A stretch of 40,266 nucleotides of DNA, taken from an uncultured Mailhella sp. Its GTDB lineage: Bacteria; Desulfobacterota; Desulfovibrionia; Desulfovibrionales; Desulfovibrionaceae. The translations under genes were made by a program, and so were the position numbers. The notes under the pieces were generated by a model that saw only the letters and a program-made list of their open reading frames with translations, did no database searches and had not been told where the DNA came from. Below, piece by piece: positions 31,998-40,266 of the stretch. The DNA lies in contig CAJTMS010000008.1 in NCBI GenBank assembly GCA_910577155.1, positions 9,048 through 49,313 of the forward strand. The letters run 5' to 3'. Position 1 is the stretch's first letter. The number at the start of each line of letters is the position of its first letter.

Positions 31998-33167
31998 ATG
32001 AACAGACAGGCACTTTCTCCAAAATTTTTTATTTATGCTCTTTCTTTCAGTCTTTGTCACGGAGTTCCGGGCATTATTCCTCTTTTGCCGACCTTTCAGC
32101 AGGAATTTCATCTCAATTCCTATGAAGTAAGCAACTGCCTTGCCTATTTTTCGTATTCAGCTCTTCTTGGAACTCCCTTTGCAGGATATTTTTATAATAA
32201 ATTACCCAAGCGGTTTTTTATTTATTTTATTAATTTTCTCTATATTGCAGGTATTATCGGGGCAGCGCTTAGTCCGACCTATGCCGTATTACTATGTTTC
32301 AGGATTATTCAGGGGCTTGGTTCTTCCGCTTTGAATTTATTAGTATATGTGCTGCCTTCCGAATATTATTCCGGTTTGGACAGAGCAAAAATTATGGGAA
32401 GAAGCATAGGGGCTATTGCACTTGGTTTGTTTATTATGCCTCTCGGTTCCGGTTATCTGGCATTATTTTCTTGGAGATATTCACTTTTTTTCCTGAGTAT
32501 TCCCACTCTCTTTACCCTGCTTATTCTTGTTTATACAGATTTAACAACAAAATTTTCTCATTCCTATACACCCTTTACCATAAAACAAGTAAAAGAAGTT
32601 TTTTCCACCCCTTTTATCCCTGTCCTTTTCCTGACTTTAAGTGTTTATGGCGGGCTTGACTTATCTGTTCCCAGCCTTTTTTCCCTTTTCACAGCTGAGG
32701 TTCATCACTACACTTCATCAACTATTGGAATTATTTATTCTTTTTCAAACTTTGGCATGTTTATTGGCTCTGCGTACCTTTTAGCAAGGCTTTTACAAAC
32801 AAAGCATTTTCCCCGCATTTTATTTTGCTGCGCTCTTTGCATTGCCGGTTTGCTGATTATTTTTACCAAACTTTCCATGCCTTTCTTTTTTCTCACTTTT
32901 TTGGGATATTTCTGCCTCGCCGGTATTCTCAATCCCTTTATCAATTACAGTATTTCAACCTGCCTTTCTCCGGCGCTTCTCACTATCGGGCTGACTGTCA
33001 GTGCAACCTTATTCCGGGCAGGACAAGGCTTTGGAACAGCATTTTTTGCTTTTATCAGCAATACAACGGGTTATGAAATAACATTTATCCTTATGGGAAG
33101 CATATATTTTATTCTTGCCCTTCTGCTTATTCCTTTTATCAAAAAGCAGCAAAAAAAATCATCTTAA
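31998..33167 (+). CDS. MFS transporter (12 TM) of unknown substrate
   Basis: Major facilitator superfamily permease of 389 residues. Helix 1 is followed by LCHGVPGIIPLLPTFQQEFHLNSYEVSNCLAYFSYSALLGTPFAG, the loop 2-3 region ending NKLPKRFF, and helix 4 as LCFRIIQGLGSSAL, typical of drug- or sugar-type MFS members. About twelve hydrophobic segments can be counted. The ATG at 31998 is one base after the lpxI stop; a longer frame starting at 31935 overlaps lpxI and is not preferred. The last nine bases overlap the end of the convergent apbE gene. Whether it moves a drug, nucleotide sugar or organic acid is unknown. Confidence 0.88.
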   Translation: MNRQALSPKFFIYALSFSLCHGVPGIIPLLPTFQQEFHLNSYEVSNCLAYFSYSALLGTPFAGYFYNKLPKRFFIYFINFLYIAGIIGAALSPTYAVLLCFRIIQGLGSSALNLLVYVLPSEYYSGLDRAKIMGRSIGAIALGLFIMPLGSGYLALFSWRYSLFFLSIPTLFTLLILVYTDLTTKFSHSYTPFTIKQVKEVFSTPFIPVLFLTLSVYGGLDLSVPSLFSLFTAEVHHYTSSTIGIIYSFSNFGMFIGSAYLLARLLQTKHFPRILFCCALCIAGLLIIFTKLSMPFFFLTFLGYFCLAGILNPFINYSISTCLSPALLTIGLTVSATLFRAGQGFGTAFFAFISNTTGYEITFILMGSIYFILALLLIPFIKKQQKKSS

Positions 33168-34160
33168 TTTCCAATTTTTTGAATAAAAAATACTGTCATT
33201 TTCTGTAATAATCATACAGGCTAACCGAGTATTTTTATTGATATAGGCTAATGCATTCTCCACGGGCATACAAGAAATTGCCGTGGCATAAGCGTCTGCC
33301 TGCATTGCATGAGGAGCTATCACTGATACGCTTTTTACTGTTGGGGACATATGTTCAAAACTTCCCTCGATAAACAATTCATCCGCCTGCCTGTCATTTT
33401 CTTCAACACTTGGCAAAATGATATGGGTCCGGGTATCGCTGAACTTTTTTTCATAACTGCCCGATGTAGCCAATGCTCCGCGCATAAGCGAAAAAACAGC
33501 AGGATAATTACCTTGCTTATAGGGGTCTTCAATAGCAATACGCCATGTCTTTTCCTGACCTTTTTGATAGGATTTCATGCCTTTTACGCGAATATCCCCG
33601 CCGGCATTAATAAGATAATCATGAATATCTTGCTCTTCAAAATACGATGCCACGCAATCGACAATATATCCCTTTGCAATGGCATCAAGAGTAATACTGC
33701 TCTCTCGTTGTTTTAATTGGATTTTTTTATCTGAAAGACAAACAGGATTTTTAATAATTCTGGCAAAATTTTCTTGAAATTCTTTTGCTGTAATATGTGT
33801 ATTGTTTTCTAAATACCTGAGGACAGGCAAAACAGAAGGATTAAAAGCCCCATGGGTTTGATTTTCAATATTATGTGCCTGCTCCAGCACAAATTTTAAA
33901 TCCTTCGGAAAATCCGTTAAAGAACCCTGCGCATTTAATACGGATAATAAACTTGCCCCGTTATGACGAGAAAAAATTTGTTCTAATGCATCAATACGCA
34001 AAAAAGCCTGCTGTATTTTTTCTTTTGCCGCTTCTTCACTCATGGCAAGACATTGTATATTGACAAATGTCCCCATTTTTACCTGCGTATCGGAAACATG
34101 CACAAAATTTTCTTTTTTCACATGTTTCGCAGGAATTTTTTTTGCAAAAAAATTAAACAA
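33159..34160 (-). CDS. apbE: FAD:protein FMN transferase (ApbE), Rnf flavinylation
   Basis: Transfers FMN from FAD onto a Thr in RnfG and sometimes RnfD. The 333 residues show the ApbE order: MGTFVNIQ, AFNPSV with the preceding THG, ITLDAIAKGYIVD, YLINAGGDIRVKG (metal-binding and FAD loop), GALATSGSYE and DAYATAISCM. Unlike most ApbE proteins it has no Sec signal peptide or lipobox, only a short basic N-terminus MFNFFAKKIP; the real start may be further in. The start given is TTG with AAGAG upstream. It is the last gene of the rnf operon, 39 nt after rnfB. Confidence 0.9.
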   Translation of the reverse strand: MFNFFAKKIPAKHVKKENFVHVSDTQVKMGTFVNIQCLAMSEEAAKEKIQQAFLRIDALEQIFSRHNGASLLSVLNAQGSLTDFPKDLKFVLEQAHNIENQTHGAFNPSVLPVLRYLENNTHITAKEFQENFARIIKNPVCLSDKKIQLKQRESSITLDAIAKGYIVDCVASYFEEQDIHDYLINAGGDIRVKGMKSYQKGQEKTWRIAIEDPYKQGNYPAVFSLMRGALATSGSYEKKFSDTRTHIILPSVEENDRQADELFIEGSFEHMSPTVKSVSVIAPHAMQADAYATAISCMPVENALAYINKNTRLACMIITENDSIFYSKNWKLR

Positions 34161-34199
34161 AACAAGCTCTTTTATATCAAGTTGTTATATAAAGCCTTT

Positions 34200-35084
34200 T
34201 TATTCAGCTTTTCCTGCTTCCGGCTTTTCTTCTGCTTTTACCTGTTTAACTTCATTAACGGGAGGAATCAAACATTGTTTTTCCCGTAAATTCCGCAAAA
34301 TTTGCCGAGGACAGCCTTTTGAGCAGATAAGTTCGCATTCATCACCATAGGCAAGACATTTTTGCTGATCAATATGTATTCTGCTGTCTTGAAAACTAAT
34401 AGCTCCGGCTGGACAGCTCTTTATACACTTTCCGCATTGGATACAGCCAACAAGGCATACGTCCATGACAGCACGGAGTTTGTCACGGCTGGAGCAACGT
34501 ACTGCCACCCTTGCTCGGCGGGGTATGAGTTCTAAAATATTCCGAGGGCAGGCATGCGTACATTTTCCGCAGCCTGTACAGATATTTTCACGCACACACA
34601 CAATACCGTCTTTCAAATACAAAGCATCAAAAGGACATGCAACAACACAGTCCCCAAAGCCTAAGCAGGAATGAGAACAAACATCGGATCCCTGCGCGAG
34701 CGTTGCCGCAGCAGCACAGGAAGGAAGTCCTTGATAAGTATAGCGTTTTTGTACCTTCCCTGAAATTTTATCACAGCGGCGGAAAGAAATTAACGGGTCA
34801 GATTCTGTAACAGCCTTTCCTGTGAGTTCTCCCACTTGGGCAGCGGTTTTTGCCCCACCGGCAACGCATAGATTTGCAGCAACATCCGGAGAATTAACAA
34901 CAGCATTGGCATAGCCTTCACAACCGGCATATCCGCAGCCACCGCAGTTTGCTCCGGGCAAAGCCTCAAGCACAGCTTCTACTTTTGGATCTTCTTCCAC
35001 ATAGAAAATTTTAGAAGCAAAACCAAGCATTATTGCCACAGCAAAACCAAGAACAGCCAAAATAATAATTGAAGTGATAATCAT
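34200..35084 (-). CDS. rnfB: Rnf complex subunit B (polyferredoxin)
   Basis: Entry point for ferredoxin electrons into Rnf. The 294 residues start with one membrane helix (about 1-27), then the RnfB [4Fe-4S] domain with C47, C50, C55 and C73 (GANCGGCGYAGCEGY). Multiple ferredoxin motifs follow: CLGFGDCVVACP, CTGCGKCTHACP, CIQCGKCIKSCP, and a last Cys-rich stretch (KCLAYGDECELICSKGC). Lys/Glu-rich C-terminus. The start is ATG with TAGGAACC upstream, 27 nt after rnfA. Confidence 0.97.
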   Translation of the reverse strand: MIITSIIILAVLGFAVAIMLGFASKIFYVEEDPKVEAVLEALPGANCGGCGYAGCEGYANAVVNSPDVAANLCVAGGAKTAAQVGELTGKAVTESDPLISFRRCDKISGKVQKRYTYQGLPSCAAAATLAQGSDVCSHSCLGFGDCVVACPFDALYLKDGIVCVRENICTGCGKCTHACPRNILELIPRRARVAVRCSSRDKLRAVMDVCLVGCIQCGKCIKSCPAGAISFQDSRIHIDQQKCLAYGDECELICSKGCPRQILRNLREKQCLIPPVNEVKQVKAEEKPEAGKAE

Positions 35085-35111
35085 AATAGGAACCTACTTG
35101 TCGTTTTGCTT

Positions 35112-35684
35112 TTAAACCATGCCTTTGAAAGCCATAAATGCCAGTGCCATAATCCCTGCCATCACCAAAGAAATAGGCGTTCCGGCCATTGCTTTTGGCA
35201 CACGCAGCGTTTCAAGACGTTCTCTAATCCCTGCCATAAGGAGAAGCGCCAAAAGAAAGCCCACACCGGAAGCAGCGGAATAGAAAATTGCGGTGAGTAA
35301 ATCATACTGCTCTCTCTGTACAACCAATGTTGTCCCCATAACCGCACAGTTCGTGGTAATAAGAGGAAGAAAAATTCCCAAAGCGGAATACAGCGGAGGA
35401 ACTGCTTTTTTCAAAAACATTTCCACAAATTGTACTAAAGACGCAATAATCAAAATAAAAATCAGTGTCTGCAAATAAACAACATTTAAAGGCACTAATA
35501 TGTATTTTTGTGCAAGCCATGTAAAAATTGTTGCTAAAACAATAACAAAGATAACTGCACCGCCCATGCCAAGAGCAACGCTTTTTTCCTTGGAGCAGCC
35601 AATATAGGGACAGTTGCCCAAGTTTTGTGCCAAAACAATATTATTAACGAATATTGCTGAAATAAATAATTCAAAAATACCCAT
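35112..35684 (-). CDS. rnfA: Rnf complex subunit A
   Basis: Integral membrane subunit, 190 residues with six helices. With RnfE it forms the intramembrane [2Fe-2S] site: the Cys residues are C25 in QNLGNCPYIGC and C113 in TTNCAVMG. Homologous to NqrE. It follows rnfE by 11 nt and precedes rnfB. Confidence 0.96.
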   Translation of the reverse strand: MGIFELFISAIFVNNIVLAQNLGNCPYIGCSKEKSVALGMGGAVIFVIVLATIFTWLAQKYILVPLNVVYLQTLIFILIIASLVQFVEMFLKKAVPPLYSALGIFLPLITTNCAVMGTTLVVQREQYDLLTAIFYSAASGVGFLLALLLMAGIRERLETLRVPKAMAGTPISLVMAGIMALAFMAFKGMV

Positions 35685-35695
35685 TTTTCACTCCA

Positions 35696-36379
35696 TCAGG
35701 CAGAAGCCTTGCCCCGTTCACAAGCTGTACAGCCACCGCACACAGTGCAGCCATTTCCTGCTTTATCAGAAGAAAGACCACGTTTACGATTTTGCATTTT
35801 TGTCAAATGATTCATAAACGCCAAAATAACACCTAAACAAATAAATGCTCCTGGAGCTTCAACCATCATGGTAAACGGTTCAAAGCTTTCACCAAAAAGC
35901 TTTACGCCAAAAATTGACCCGGCACCCAAAATTTCTCTGACAGAGCCAAGGAAGGTCAAAGACAGGGTAAAACCAAGCCCCATACCTAACCCGTCCGCTA
36001 TGGCTAGATTCACAGGATTTTTGGCCGCAAAAGCTTCAGCACGTCCCAAAATAATACAGTTTACAACAATAAGCGGAACAAAAATACCCAACTGTTGATA
36101 TAAGGGATACGCATATGCCTGCATGAGAAGCTCAACCGCAACAACTAAGGTTGCCGCAATAATAATAAAGCAGGCAATTCTCACTTTCTTGGGGATAATC
36201 CCGCGTACCATGGAAACAATCATATTAGAAAGCACTAATACAAATAAAACGGCAAGCCCCATGCCAAGTCCATTTTGCGCAGTCTTGGTAATAGCAAGAA
36301 CAGGGCAAAGACCCAGCAATAAACGGAAAGGGGGTAACTCATTCCACAGCCCTTTGGTGAATTCCTTGTAAAAACTCAT
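35696..36379 (-). CDS. rnfE: Rnf complex subunit E with C-terminal Cys tail
   Basis: Integral membrane partner of RnfA, homologous to NqrD; 227 residues, about six helices. C25 (LLLGLCPVLAIT) and C108 (VVNCIILGRAEAF) fit the intramembrane [2Fe-2S] site. The last twenty residues are unusual: C211, C214, C217 and C220 in NGCTVCGGCTACERG, a CX2CX2CX2C tail on the membrane surface that could bind a metal or cluster. The ATG at 36379 follows GGAG; an in-frame GTG 12 bases earlier overlaps that site and is less likely. It overlaps rnfG by 41 bases. Confidence 0.95.
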   Translation of the reverse strand: MSFYKEFTKGLWNELPPFRLLLGLCPVLAITKTAQNGLGMGLAVLFVLVLSNMIVSMVRGIIPKKVRIACFIIIAATLVVAVELLMQAYAYPLYQQLGIFVPLIVVNCIILGRAEAFAAKNPVNLAIADGLGMGLGFTLSLTFLGSVREILGAGSIFGVKLFGESFEPFTMMVEAPGAFICLGVILAFMNHLTKMQNRKRGLSSDKAGNGCTVCGGCTACERGKASA

Positions 36380-36965
36380 TTTTCGCTCCACTATTCCAAG
36401 TTTTAATAATTTCTTCTTTTAATGTTTTATATTGATTTCCGGCGTCATTAATGGCAAGCACAGTTCCATTCGAAGAAACCGTTGCACCGGAAATGGCGTC
36501 GATTTCCCCGCCTTGGCTCTTCAGGGCAACGGCATAAGGTTTGCCTGCAAATTGCTTTTTAAAACGTTCATTGGAAATTTGGCTGCCAAGTCCCGGAGTT
36601 TCTTTGTGGGTAGTTACGTCAATATTGACTAACGTATCATCAACAATATTAAAACCTACCATAACACCGATGTCACCGCCAAATCCCTGTCCAAAACCTT
36701 CAATGGCGACACCAAAAAGTTTACCGTCTTTAATGGCGGGAAAAACATTGATTTTTTTTCCGTCCCCGACAATAAAGCTTTTGCGCTGTTCCAAAGGAGA
36801 AGTATCAACATCTTTGAAAACATTTAAAATCGCAGGTCCCTGCACATATTTAAGCAACTGGTTCTCAATGGGCGTTACCGTGCTTATTTTAAGATATGAC
36901 AACACAAAACCTGCAACAGCACAAAGCACAGAAAGAACACTGACCATTTTTATGATACTTTTCAT
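36339..36965 (-). CDS. rnfG: Rnf complex subunit G (covalent FMN)
   Basis: Single N-terminal membrane helix (about 5-24) and a periplasmic domain that carries FMN. The flavinylation motif is ISGATVSS with Thr162 as the probable attachment site, served by the operon's ApbE. THKETPGLGSQI is the other family marker. It totals 208 residues. The start overlaps the rnfD stop by four bases (ATGA) and the 3' end runs 41 bases into rnfE, both signs of tight translational coupling. Confidence 0.96.
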   Translation of the reverse strand: MKSIIKMVSVLSVLCAVAGFVLSYLKISTVTPIENQLLKYVQGPAILNVFKDVDTSPLEQRKSFIVGDGKKINVFPAIKDGKLFGVAIEGFGQGFGGDIGVMVGFNIVDDTLVNIDVTTHKETPGLGSQISNERFKKQFAGKPYAVALKSQGGEIDAISGATVSSNGTVLAINDAGNQYKTLKEEIIKTWNSGAKNEFLQGIHQRAVE

Positions 36966-37921
36966 TGCTTAACTCCAAACGGTTTTGGTTGAATCATTGC
37001 AAAATACGGACTGAGCAAATTAATCAGCATAATGGCAAAAGGCGCTCCGTCTGTATAAATTCCATAGGTTCGTATCAGAACAACAAGCATGCCCCCCGCT
37101 AAACCGTAAAGCCGCATGCCTATGGCTCTGTCAGGAGCAGAAGCATTTTCTGTGGCAAGAAAGAAAGCGCAAAATAAGGTTGAACCGGTTAAAAGATGAT
37201 AAAAAGGATTAACATATAATTCCGGATTGCAGATATTCAAAATACCGCCCAGAAGAAGCACGCCTATGACAAAAAAGACGACAATTTCCATTCTGATAAC
37301 GCCTTTTGCAATAAGGTAAATGCCTCCAAGAATAATACCGAGATTTTGCACAGTTCCCAGTCCGCCAATTTGTCTGCCTAAGAGTAAATCCGTAAAAGAA
37401 ATAGAATTTACCATAAAATCCGGTCCAAAATATTTCAAACGGACAAGGGGATCAATAAAGTCTGTCTGCAAAAGCATGGCATTAGGATCCATATAAATGG
37501 GAAAAGAAATAAAAATCATTGCCCAGCCGACGCAAACCGTGGAAACAGGATTTGCCCCATATCCCCCAAAAGCCATTTTACCAAAGGTAATAGCGCAAAA
37601 AGCACCAAGAATGACAAGCCAAAAGGGAGCATTTGCAGGCAAAAGACAGGCTAAAAGGATACCGGAAACAAAGGCTGTTCCGTCATTCAAAGTGGAATGC
37701 CGTCCCATAATTTTATTCCAGAACTCTTCCGTCAGCATGGAAAATAAAGCGGAAAGTCCCACAACACCAAGAACAGAAATACCCCAATGCCAAACAGCCA
37801 TGGCAAGAACCGCAATCAGGGCAATTGACGTATGAATACTATTTCCACGTATGGTACGCCCGCAATGCCAAAAAGGGGCTACACTCATTGAAAATAATAA
37901 TTTTTTATCCAAATTACTCAT
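36962..37921 (-). CDS. rnfD: Rnf complex subunit D
   Basis: Membrane subunit homologous to NqrB, 319 residues with about nine helices. VSGILLACLLPANAPFWLVILGA, FGGYGANPVSTVCVGWAM and LIRTYGIYTDGAPFAIMLINLLSP are typical. The region that in other RnfD proteins carries FMN on a Thr (E. coli ISQATPLDTFK) here reads TDFIDPLVRLK, so the target Thr is missing. It follows rnfC by 24 nt. Confidence 0.95.
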   Translation of the reverse strand: MSNLDKKLLFSMSVAPFWHCGRTIRGNSIHTSIALIAVLAMAVWHWGISVLGVVGLSALFSMLTEEFWNKIMGRHSTLNDGTAFVSGILLACLLPANAPFWLVILGAFCAITFGKMAFGGYGANPVSTVCVGWAMIFISFPIYMDPNAMLLQTDFIDPLVRLKYFGPDFMVNSISFTDLLLGRQIGGLGTVQNLGIILGGIYLIAKGVIRMEIVVFFVIGVLLLGGILNICNPELYVNPFYHLLTGSTLFCAFFLATENASAPDRAIGMRLYGLAGGMLVVLIRTYGIYTDGAPFAIMLINLLSPYFAMIQPKPFGVKQ

Positions 37922-37945
37922 AATGAACTCGTTTTCCTTGAAGTA

Positions 37946-39154
37946 TTACTCGTTATTTTCCACTGCACTCTTCTGCATTTCTTTTATCTTTGCATTGGCA
38001 AGACGGATGTACTGCAAAACAGGACGGCGGGCAATACAAACATATCCGCAAAGTCCGCACTCCAAACAACTGGGGCTATGTTCAGCAAGGCATGCCTGAT
38101 AATTTGCAAATTCCGCATAACGGCTCAAGGTACTGGGATTTAAATGCGCAGGGCAAACTTGTACGCAGGCTCCGCAGTTGACACAGGGACTATGCCCTTC
38201 CATAGGGGGAACAGTACCGGATTCAACAACAAATAAACCTGTTGTTCCCTTGGTAATTGAACGGTCAAGCCTGTCCAGACATTCACCCCGAAGCGGTCCT
38301 CCGCGTAAAACAGTATCCCCTGCACGCAGGTCAATTCCGGAATAATCAAGAAGCTGACCAATCCACATGCCGTTTTTTACGATATAGTTGCCCCACTTTG
38401 TTTGAGAACCGATAGTAATAACGGTTTCCATAAGCGGTAAGCCGGTGACGCCAACCCGTCCCAAACTCCAAATATTATGCAGTCCGACAGCACCGACGCC
38501 TTCAGGATTTTCTTTTCCCGTTACTTCCTTTATTAAAAGGGCGTTCACACTTTTGGGATATTCCGGTTCCACATACACAACATCAATATTGTCATAGGAA
38601 ACATGCATGCCTTTTGGTACAGCAAGAAGAATATTTTTTGCTTTGGCAAGACGTTTATGCAGTTCAATTCCGGCATGCAGATTTTGTCCGTTTTGGGTCA
38701 GCATAGGTTCTGCCCATGTTACACCGGGGTCAGGATTTAATCCGTTAATAATGAGTGTATCCACTTCTTGGGCAAGGGATTTGGTATTCACACCCATTTG
38801 TTTCATTTGTAAAATAAGTTCATCGCCTTCTTTGCCTTCCGCAAGCACATCAACAGGCTCAACCTGCCCTTCAATACCTTCAGGATCAACTGCATCAATA
38901 AAAATACTGCGGTAATTTATTTCTGTAATTTCACCATACATGGGGGAATGTAAATCTCCCTTTTTTTCTGAAGGATGAGTAGCCAAAAGCATACCGGGAT
39001 AAACTTTTGTTTTCTTTTTTACACCGTCAACAAGGGTAAAATTTTCACGATTCAGACGAACGTTTTTAGGATCCGGACCTTCGATAAAACTCCGTGTTTC
39101 ATTATATACCAAACGAAATCTGGGGTCACTTAAAATTTGAAACCGTTGTCGCAT
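37946..39154 (-). CDS. rnfC: RnfC-like subunit lacking the usual NADH-site motif
   Basis: Peripheral subunit, 402 residues. The C-terminal half is normal: two ferredoxin clusters, C324-C327-C330-C334 and C363-C366-C369-C373, and the SLBB-like GIDLRAGDTVLRGGPLRG segment before them. The N-terminal half is odd: where RnfC has GLGGAGFPT followed by IINAAECEP, this protein has MGVNTKSLAQEVDTLIIN, then GLNPDPG, so the glycine-rich flavin/NADH loop and the acidic Cys motif are gone. It lies 22 nt after the ten-heme cytochrome gene and probably passes electrons to or from it rather than NAD(H). Confidence 0.92.
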   Translation of the reverse strand: MRQRFQILSDPRFRLVYNETRSFIEGPDPKNVRLNRENFTLVDGVKKKTKVYPGMLLATHPSEKKGDLHSPMYGEITEINYRSIFIDAVDPEGIEGQVEPVDVLAEGKEGDELILQMKQMGVNTKSLAQEVDTLIINGLNPDPGVTWAEPMLTQNGQNLHAGIELHKRLAKAKNILLAVPKGMHVSYDNIDVVYVEPEYPKSVNALLIKEVTGKENPEGVGAVGLHNIWSLGRVGVTGLPLMETVITIGSQTKWGNYIVKNGMWIGQLLDYSGIDLRAGDTVLRGGPLRGECLDRLDRSITKGTTGLFVVESGTVPPMEGHSPCVNCGACVQVCPAHLNPSTLSRYAEFANYQACLAEHSPSCLECGLCGYVCIARRPVLQYIRLANAKIKEMQKSAVENNE

Positions 39155-39176
39155 ACTCTCTCACTTTATTATATTT

Positions 39177-40001
39177 TTATTTCGTATGACATTGTGTGCA
39201 GTTTTTACCGTCAAGATAATTTATACGCAAACTTTCATGACACCCAATGCAAAGAGCATGAAATGCATTCATACGGTTTAATACAAGTTCCTGCACCTCT
39301 TGTGTTCCATGACACTTTGAACATTTTGCATAGTCTGTATTCATGGTAAAATCACCATTTTTTACCAGTTCTTTACGCGTATCACGTTCTTCATGGCATT
39401 TTTTGCAGGATTTCAAACCTTCATCAAACCATTCCTGATGACAGCCGGAACATTTTGTATGTACAGCTTCTTTTAAAGAAGGTGTATTTTCTTCTTGTTC
39501 GTCACCGTGGCAGGAATTACAATTCATTGGTTCCGGTTCAATTGCCGTATCACTGTGGTGACAACTGTCACAATCTAAACCAAACTCTTCAGCATGCTTA
39601 TCATGTCCCCAGTCTTTTTGGGTAAATTCCAAATGGTGGCATGTTCCGCAGGCTTTTTTATCTGTTACGAGTGCTGTATTATGATAGGACATTGATCCAA
39701 GCGGAGTTTTTCCGTCACCGGTTTTCGCAATTTCAGCTAATTCTGCATTGGTTGGAATAGTTCCATGGCATGTTCCACATGCAAGGACTGCTTCTTTCGG
39801 GTCAGAGCTTTCATGGTGACAGTCACCGCAGCCAAATCCAAAATTCTGTGCATGCATCTTATGGGAAAAAATAACTTTTCCGCCTAAATTATCCAGTAAA
39901 ATCCTCGTAGGGATTTTTTCCCGCTCCTCGGGAATACAATAAATACCTATACTCACTACTGCAAGAATAACAAAAACAATGAGTTTCAGATTTTTTTTCA
40001 A
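39177..40001 (-). CDS. Rnf-associated ten-heme cytochrome c, membrane-anchored
   Basis: A 274-residue periplasmic cytochrome with ten CXXCH heme sites: CGDCH, CGTCH, CGTCH, CDSCH, CNSCH, CSGCH, CKKCH, CSKCH, CIGCH and CTQCH. A single N-terminal hydrophobic helix (KLIVFVILAVVSIGIYC) is probably an uncleaved anchor. Additional His residues could provide bis-His ligation. First gene of the rnf operon, as in other Desulfovibrio. The TTG at 40001 is chosen because AGGAGGG lies four bases before it; an earlier in-frame TTG at 40019 is upstream of that site. The cytochrome is expected to exchange electrons with periplasmic cytochrome c3-type carriers or RnfG. Confidence 0.92.
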   Translation of the reverse strand: MKKNLKLIVFVILAVVSIGIYCIPEEREKIPTRILLDNLGGKVIFSHKMHAQNFGFGCGDCHHESSDPKEAVLACGTCHGTIPTNAELAEIAKTGDGKTPLGSMSYHNTALVTDKKACGTCHHLEFTQKDWGHDKHAEEFGLDCDSCHHSDTAIEPEPMNCNSCHGDEQEENTPSLKEAVHTKCSGCHQEWFDEGLKSCKKCHEERDTRKELVKNGDFTMNTDYAKCSKCHGTQEVQELVLNRMNAFHALCIGCHESLRINYLDGKNCTQCHTK

Positions 40002-40266
40002 ATGACCCTCCTTTTGCAAAAATTCCCCTTTGCGGAACGTTTTGGTAAAGGGAAATATCCCACAAAAACTAAGAATATGCAGAATACTTTTCTTAGTGCC
40101 GTGATACTAATAATAAAAAAAAACCTTGTAAATGGGTTATGCAATATTTTTTTATATCACATAATAACATGTTATAATTTTTATTATTTTTTTTATTCCT
40201 GGCACCCCAAAAGACATCCTTACATACTTTGCACCGTTCACTCGAATTAAATTATCTACTTTCTTA
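40002..40266 (-). promoter_or_regulatory. Upstream region of the rnf operon
   Basis: About 250 nt of A/T-rich DNA before the cytochrome gene. It holds a perfect 8-bp inverted repeat ACTAAGAA/TTCTTAGT (40068-40097), a CCCTTT/AAAGGG stem (40026-40052) that would lie in the mRNA leader, and a 12-bp palindrome ATAACATGTTAT further out, a possible regulator site. No confident -35/-10 pair was fixed. Confidence 0.4.

Noticed and set aside
40170..40210. TGGCAC at 40.2 kb as a second sigma-54 promoter
   Set aside because: The GC element is missing at the required ten-base spacing (the position reads GA), and the orientation points away from the rnf operon.

Overview
The window looks like chromosome of a gut-type member of the Desulfovibrionaceae. 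The evidence is a dissimilatory sulfite reductase operon (dsrA followed by a dsrB-dsrD fusion), a complete Rnf cluster headed by a ten-heme cytochrome c, and a Gram-negative outer-membrane gene set (kdsA, kdsC, lptCAB, lpxI, FadL-type porin). The DsrB-DsrD fusion was described for the taurine-respiring, non-sulfate-reducing Bilophila wadsworthia. The base composition here appears much lower in G+C than Bilophila, so a relative such as a Taurinivorans-like taurine respirer is my best guess; this is inference, not a database result.

Layout. 1-3.6 kb (minus): the first codons of a gene built on a CTCAA repeat at the window edge, then ftsK, efp, aroQ. 3.7-12.7 kb (plus): engB, a UvrD-type helicase, thiL, a sensor kinase and sigma-54 response regulator pair, folD and nth. 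12.7-14.2 kb: an HxlR regulator divergent from a small TIGR04076-type gene, flanked by two copies of a MITE-like repeat. 14.2-17 kb (minus): dsrA-dsrBD with a strong terminator. 17.6-19.9 kb: a radical SAM gene, a HIT hydrolase and a HU/IHF gene. 20-24.4 kb: a class II Fic gene behind a striking 10-bp repeat array, two decayed genes (CMD-cupin and aldo/keto reductase) and an intact flavodoxin-fold reductase. 24.5-28.4 kb (plus): a Kdo/LPS-transport operon, kdsA-kdsC-lptC-(11-residue repeat protein)-lptA-lptB. 28.8-33.2 kb: an unrecognised protein with a textbook sigma-54 promoter, a FadL-type porin, lpxI and an MFS transporter. 33.2-40 kb (minus): ten-heme cytochrome-rnfC-D-G-E-A-B-apbE.

How the parts fit: sulfite reduction by DsrAB consumes low-potential electrons. 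The Rnf complex is expected to exchange electrons between ferredoxin and another carrier while moving ions, and ApbE attaches its FMN. The RnfC here lacks the usual NADH-site motifs, so the ten-heme cytochrome may be the real partner. KdsA/KdsC make Kdo, LptC/A/B carry LPS outward and LpxI makes a lipid A precursor.

The most unusual material is non-coding or regulatory: a pentanucleotide repeat just after a start codon (a probable phase-variable gene), a helically phased 10-bp repeat immediately downstream of the fic promoter, and two families of inverted-repeat elements that share a swappable hairpin module. No tRNA, rRNA, CRISPR array, integrase or transposase gene was found.
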